A stretch of 7,892 nucleotides of DNA. Origin: Acidobacteriota bacterium (GTDB lineage: Bacteria; Acidobacteriota; Thermoanaerobaculia; Multivoradales; JAHEKO01). The number at the start of each line of letters is the position of its first letter. The stretch's first letter is position 1. The position numbers and the translations under genes were made by a program. The notes beneath the pieces are model-generated. The model was not told the DNA's origin and did not search any database. It worked only from the letters and a program-made list of their open reading frames with translations. The stretch is taken from assembly GCA_030610025.1 (NCBI GenBank), contig JAUWSP010000113.1, positions 1 through 7,892 on the forward strand, in the 5' to 3' direction. Of the stretch, positions 6,723 to 7,892 are shown in pieces.

Positions 6723-7277
6723 TCAGTCGCCGCCCGCTTGGGCTGCCGCGTTGAAGCGTTCGATCATCATGGCGGTGATGTCGACCCGCTCACCCACCAT
6801 GAGAACTACACCAGGCACGTTGTTGAGAATGAGGTCGTAACCCATCTCGGTCCTGACTTGCTCGAAGACAGGCTCCAGCAGACCCTCGATCTCTCTCAGG
6901 CTCTCCTCCTGCATCTTCTGGCCTTCGCGCTGCTTGTCGTCCCTGAATCGGCGCAAGGCGATGGTGGCATCCTCGTACTCCTTGTTGAGCTCGGCCAATC
7001 GCGTTTCCGACAGCGCGTTGGCGCCCTCGGCCAGTCGCTGCCGAAGCTCGTTCGCCTGTTGATTCATGGTCGTCATCTCTTGTTGTATCTGCGCCTGAAA
7101 GCTCTCCATACGACTCTGAAGCTCCTGGCCCTGTTGCGATTGGCCGACAACCGCCTCGAGATCGACAATCGCTATCTTGATTGGCGCTTCCTGAGCCAGC
7201 AGCGGCCTGGAGCCCACTGCCAGAATCAAGAGAACCATCAACGAACCCAGGAACCTCGCATTTGTCATTCTTGTCAT
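6723..7277 (-). CDS. skp: Skp/OmpH family periplasmic chaperone
   Basis: This 184-residue protein starts with a typical Sec signal peptide (a few charged residues, then LGSLMVLLILAVG), probably cleaved near residues 28-29 (LLA-QEA). The mature part has the short strand IKIAIVDLEAVVGQS (33-47) and a long Gln/Glu-rich coiled coil (about 48-132) with ELQSRMESFQAQIQQEM and MNQQANELRQRLAEG. It ends with the trimer-core motif GYDLILNNVPGVVLM...VDITAMMIERFN (146-176). This is the Skp/OmpH architecture (PF03938): a jellyfish-shaped trimer that holds unfolded outer-membrane proteins in the periplasm. It implies an outer membrane. The ATG at 7277 has GGAG nine bases upstream; a second ATG three codons later is possible. 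Its neighbours are a HAD phosphatase and an MFS exporter rather than bamA or lpx genes, which is less usual. Confidence 0.92.
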   Translation of the reverse strand: MTRMTNARFLGSLMVLLILAVGSRPLLAQEAPIKIAIVDLEAVVGQSQQGQELQSRMESFQAQIQQEMTTMNQQANELRQRLAEGANALSETRLAELNKEYEDATIALRRFRDDKQREGQKMQEESLREIEGLLEPVFEQVRTEMGYDLILNNVPGVVLMVGERVDITAMMIERFNAAAQAGGD

Positions 7278-7309
7278 GATCCAACTCTCCTCAATATCGC
7301 CTGTCTCGG

Positions 7310-7331
7310 GCCGGGAGAAACCAACCCCGGC
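7310..7331. repeat. Inverted repeat in the leader of the skp-like gene
   Basis: GCCGGG and CCCGGC, separated by ten bases, lie in the 117-bp gap between the HAD gene and skp, 33 bases upstream of the skp ATG. It could be the end of the HAD transcript or part of the skp leader. There is no T-run on the minus strand, and no clear promoter was found in the gap. Confidence 0.3.
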
Positions 7332-7394
7332 GATTCGGTGTGCTCGACGTTACAACGGGGCCGCTTGCCTTCGCTACCCCATCGACCCAAACCG

Positions 7395-7892
7395 CTATTT
7401 TACTTCAACTAGCCCGGTCAGCAATTCTCCGTACCTGCGGAATTGATTCTGCGCCTCGGAAGAGCGCGCCTTGATGACGTAGCGAACTCCTGCATTGCGA
7501 GCACATGCACCGTCCCGATCCTCTCGGTCGCCAATCATCAGGCACTGAGCCGGCGTGACGCCGGCTCGGCTCATCAGAATCTCGAGGCCGGCGGGATGGG
7601 GCTTCAACCGATCGATCGCCGGTTCGGCGCCAGCGGCGATGAAGTCCGCAGTCAGATTCAGTGCTTGTAGCTTCTCCCGAACGGGATAGTCGGAGAAGAC
7701 ACCGATCTGTCTGCCCGAGCCGCGCAGGCGCTCGAAGACCTCGTCGACGCCGGCAAACCGGCACTGAAGGAGGTGTTTCAAGGGGCGCTCCTCGATCCAG
7801 TCCCCGACCACCGCGGCTACCTCGTCTGGCCCGATTCCCAAGTTGGCAGCCGGCCGCTCGAACTGCGAGCGGCCGATGTTCTCGGCACCCTC
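7395..7892 (-). CDS. HAD-superfamily hydrolase, partial (N-terminus beyond window)
   Basis: The frame is open to the right edge; the 165 visible residues begin EGAENIGRSQFERPAANL. A TTG at 7841 is an internal codon, not a likely start, because the extra upstream residues continue a HAD cap helix. Motif II is seen in GVFSDYPVREKL (the Ser), motif III in RLKPHPAGLEIL (the Lys), and motif IV in CLMIGDREDRDGACARNAG (GDxxxxD). These are features of HAD subfamily IA phosphatases such as phosphoglycolate phosphatase. Motif I (DxDxT), which carries the nucleophilic Asp, must lie outside the window. The substrate is unknown, and other HAD-IA roles (sugar, nucleotide or haloacid) are possible. It ends 117 bases upstream of the skp-like gene. 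Confidence 0.9.
   Translation of the reverse strand, partial: EGAENIGRSQFERPAANLGIGPDEVAAVVGDWIEERPLKHLLQCRFAGVDEVFERLRGSGRQIGVFSDYPVREKLQALNLTADFIAAGAEPAIDRLKPHPAGLEILMSRAGVTPAQCLMIGDREDRDGACARNAGVRYVIKARSSEAQNQFRRYGELLTGLVEVK

Noticed and set aside
6558..7412. Long plus-strand open frame of 284 codons antisense to the skp-like gene
   Set aside because: Its Leu/His/Gln-rich translation is what the reverse of a Gln/Glu-rich coiled coil gives. The minus frame has a signal peptide, ribosome binding site and full Skp architecture.
1..7892. A defence island, mobile element, CRISPR array, tRNA or biosynthetic cluster
   Set aside because: No repeats with regular spacing, transposase or integrase motifs, tRNA-like folds or clustered accessory enzymes were seen on either strand.

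Overview
The window looks like ordinary chromosomal DNA from a high-GC, Gram-negative bacterium. The main clue to the envelope is a Skp/OmpH-type periplasmic chaperone with a signal peptide. GTG starts, GC-rich third codon positions and purine-rich ribosome binding sites fit this. I cannot name the taxon from sequence alone. An environmental lineage such as Acidobacteriota or a relative is a guess from the gene mix, not something shown. There are no RNA genes, transposases, CRISPR arrays, phage genes or signs of an island. Genes cover nearly the whole window, and the longest gap is about 200 bases.

Eight of the nine genes lie on the minus strand, so the region reads from right to left. At the right edge is a HAD-family phosphatase, cut by the window end. 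It is followed by the Skp-like chaperone and then a 12-TM major facilitator exporter. A strong 12-bp hairpin lies between the chaperone and the exporter. The only plus-strand gene, an M14 zinc carboxypeptidase, converges on the exporter with a 14-bp tail-to-tail overlap.

The M14 gene diverges, across about 130 bases, from a two-gene unit. This unit holds a flavin reductase-like split-barrel protein and an M20 (carboxypeptidase G2-like) metallopeptidase. The M20 ribosome binding site overlaps the stop codon of the upstream gene. Next, after a gap rich in palindromes, comes an unusually long concentrative nucleoside transporter (CNT/NupC family). It is followed by an alkyltransferase-like DNA-repair protein (ATL, PWHR motif), whose stop overlaps the start of a TauE/SafE (TSUP) permease that runs off the left edge.

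Functionally the middle of the window is nutrient scavenging: two carboxypeptidases and a nucleoside importer. The flanks are housekeeping, covering envelope biogenesis, DNA alkylation damage and export. I found no convincing new multi-gene system. The points most worth a second look are the extra membrane segment in the nucleoside transporter, the flavoprotein/M20/M14 cluster, and the palindromes in the gap upstream of the transporter.
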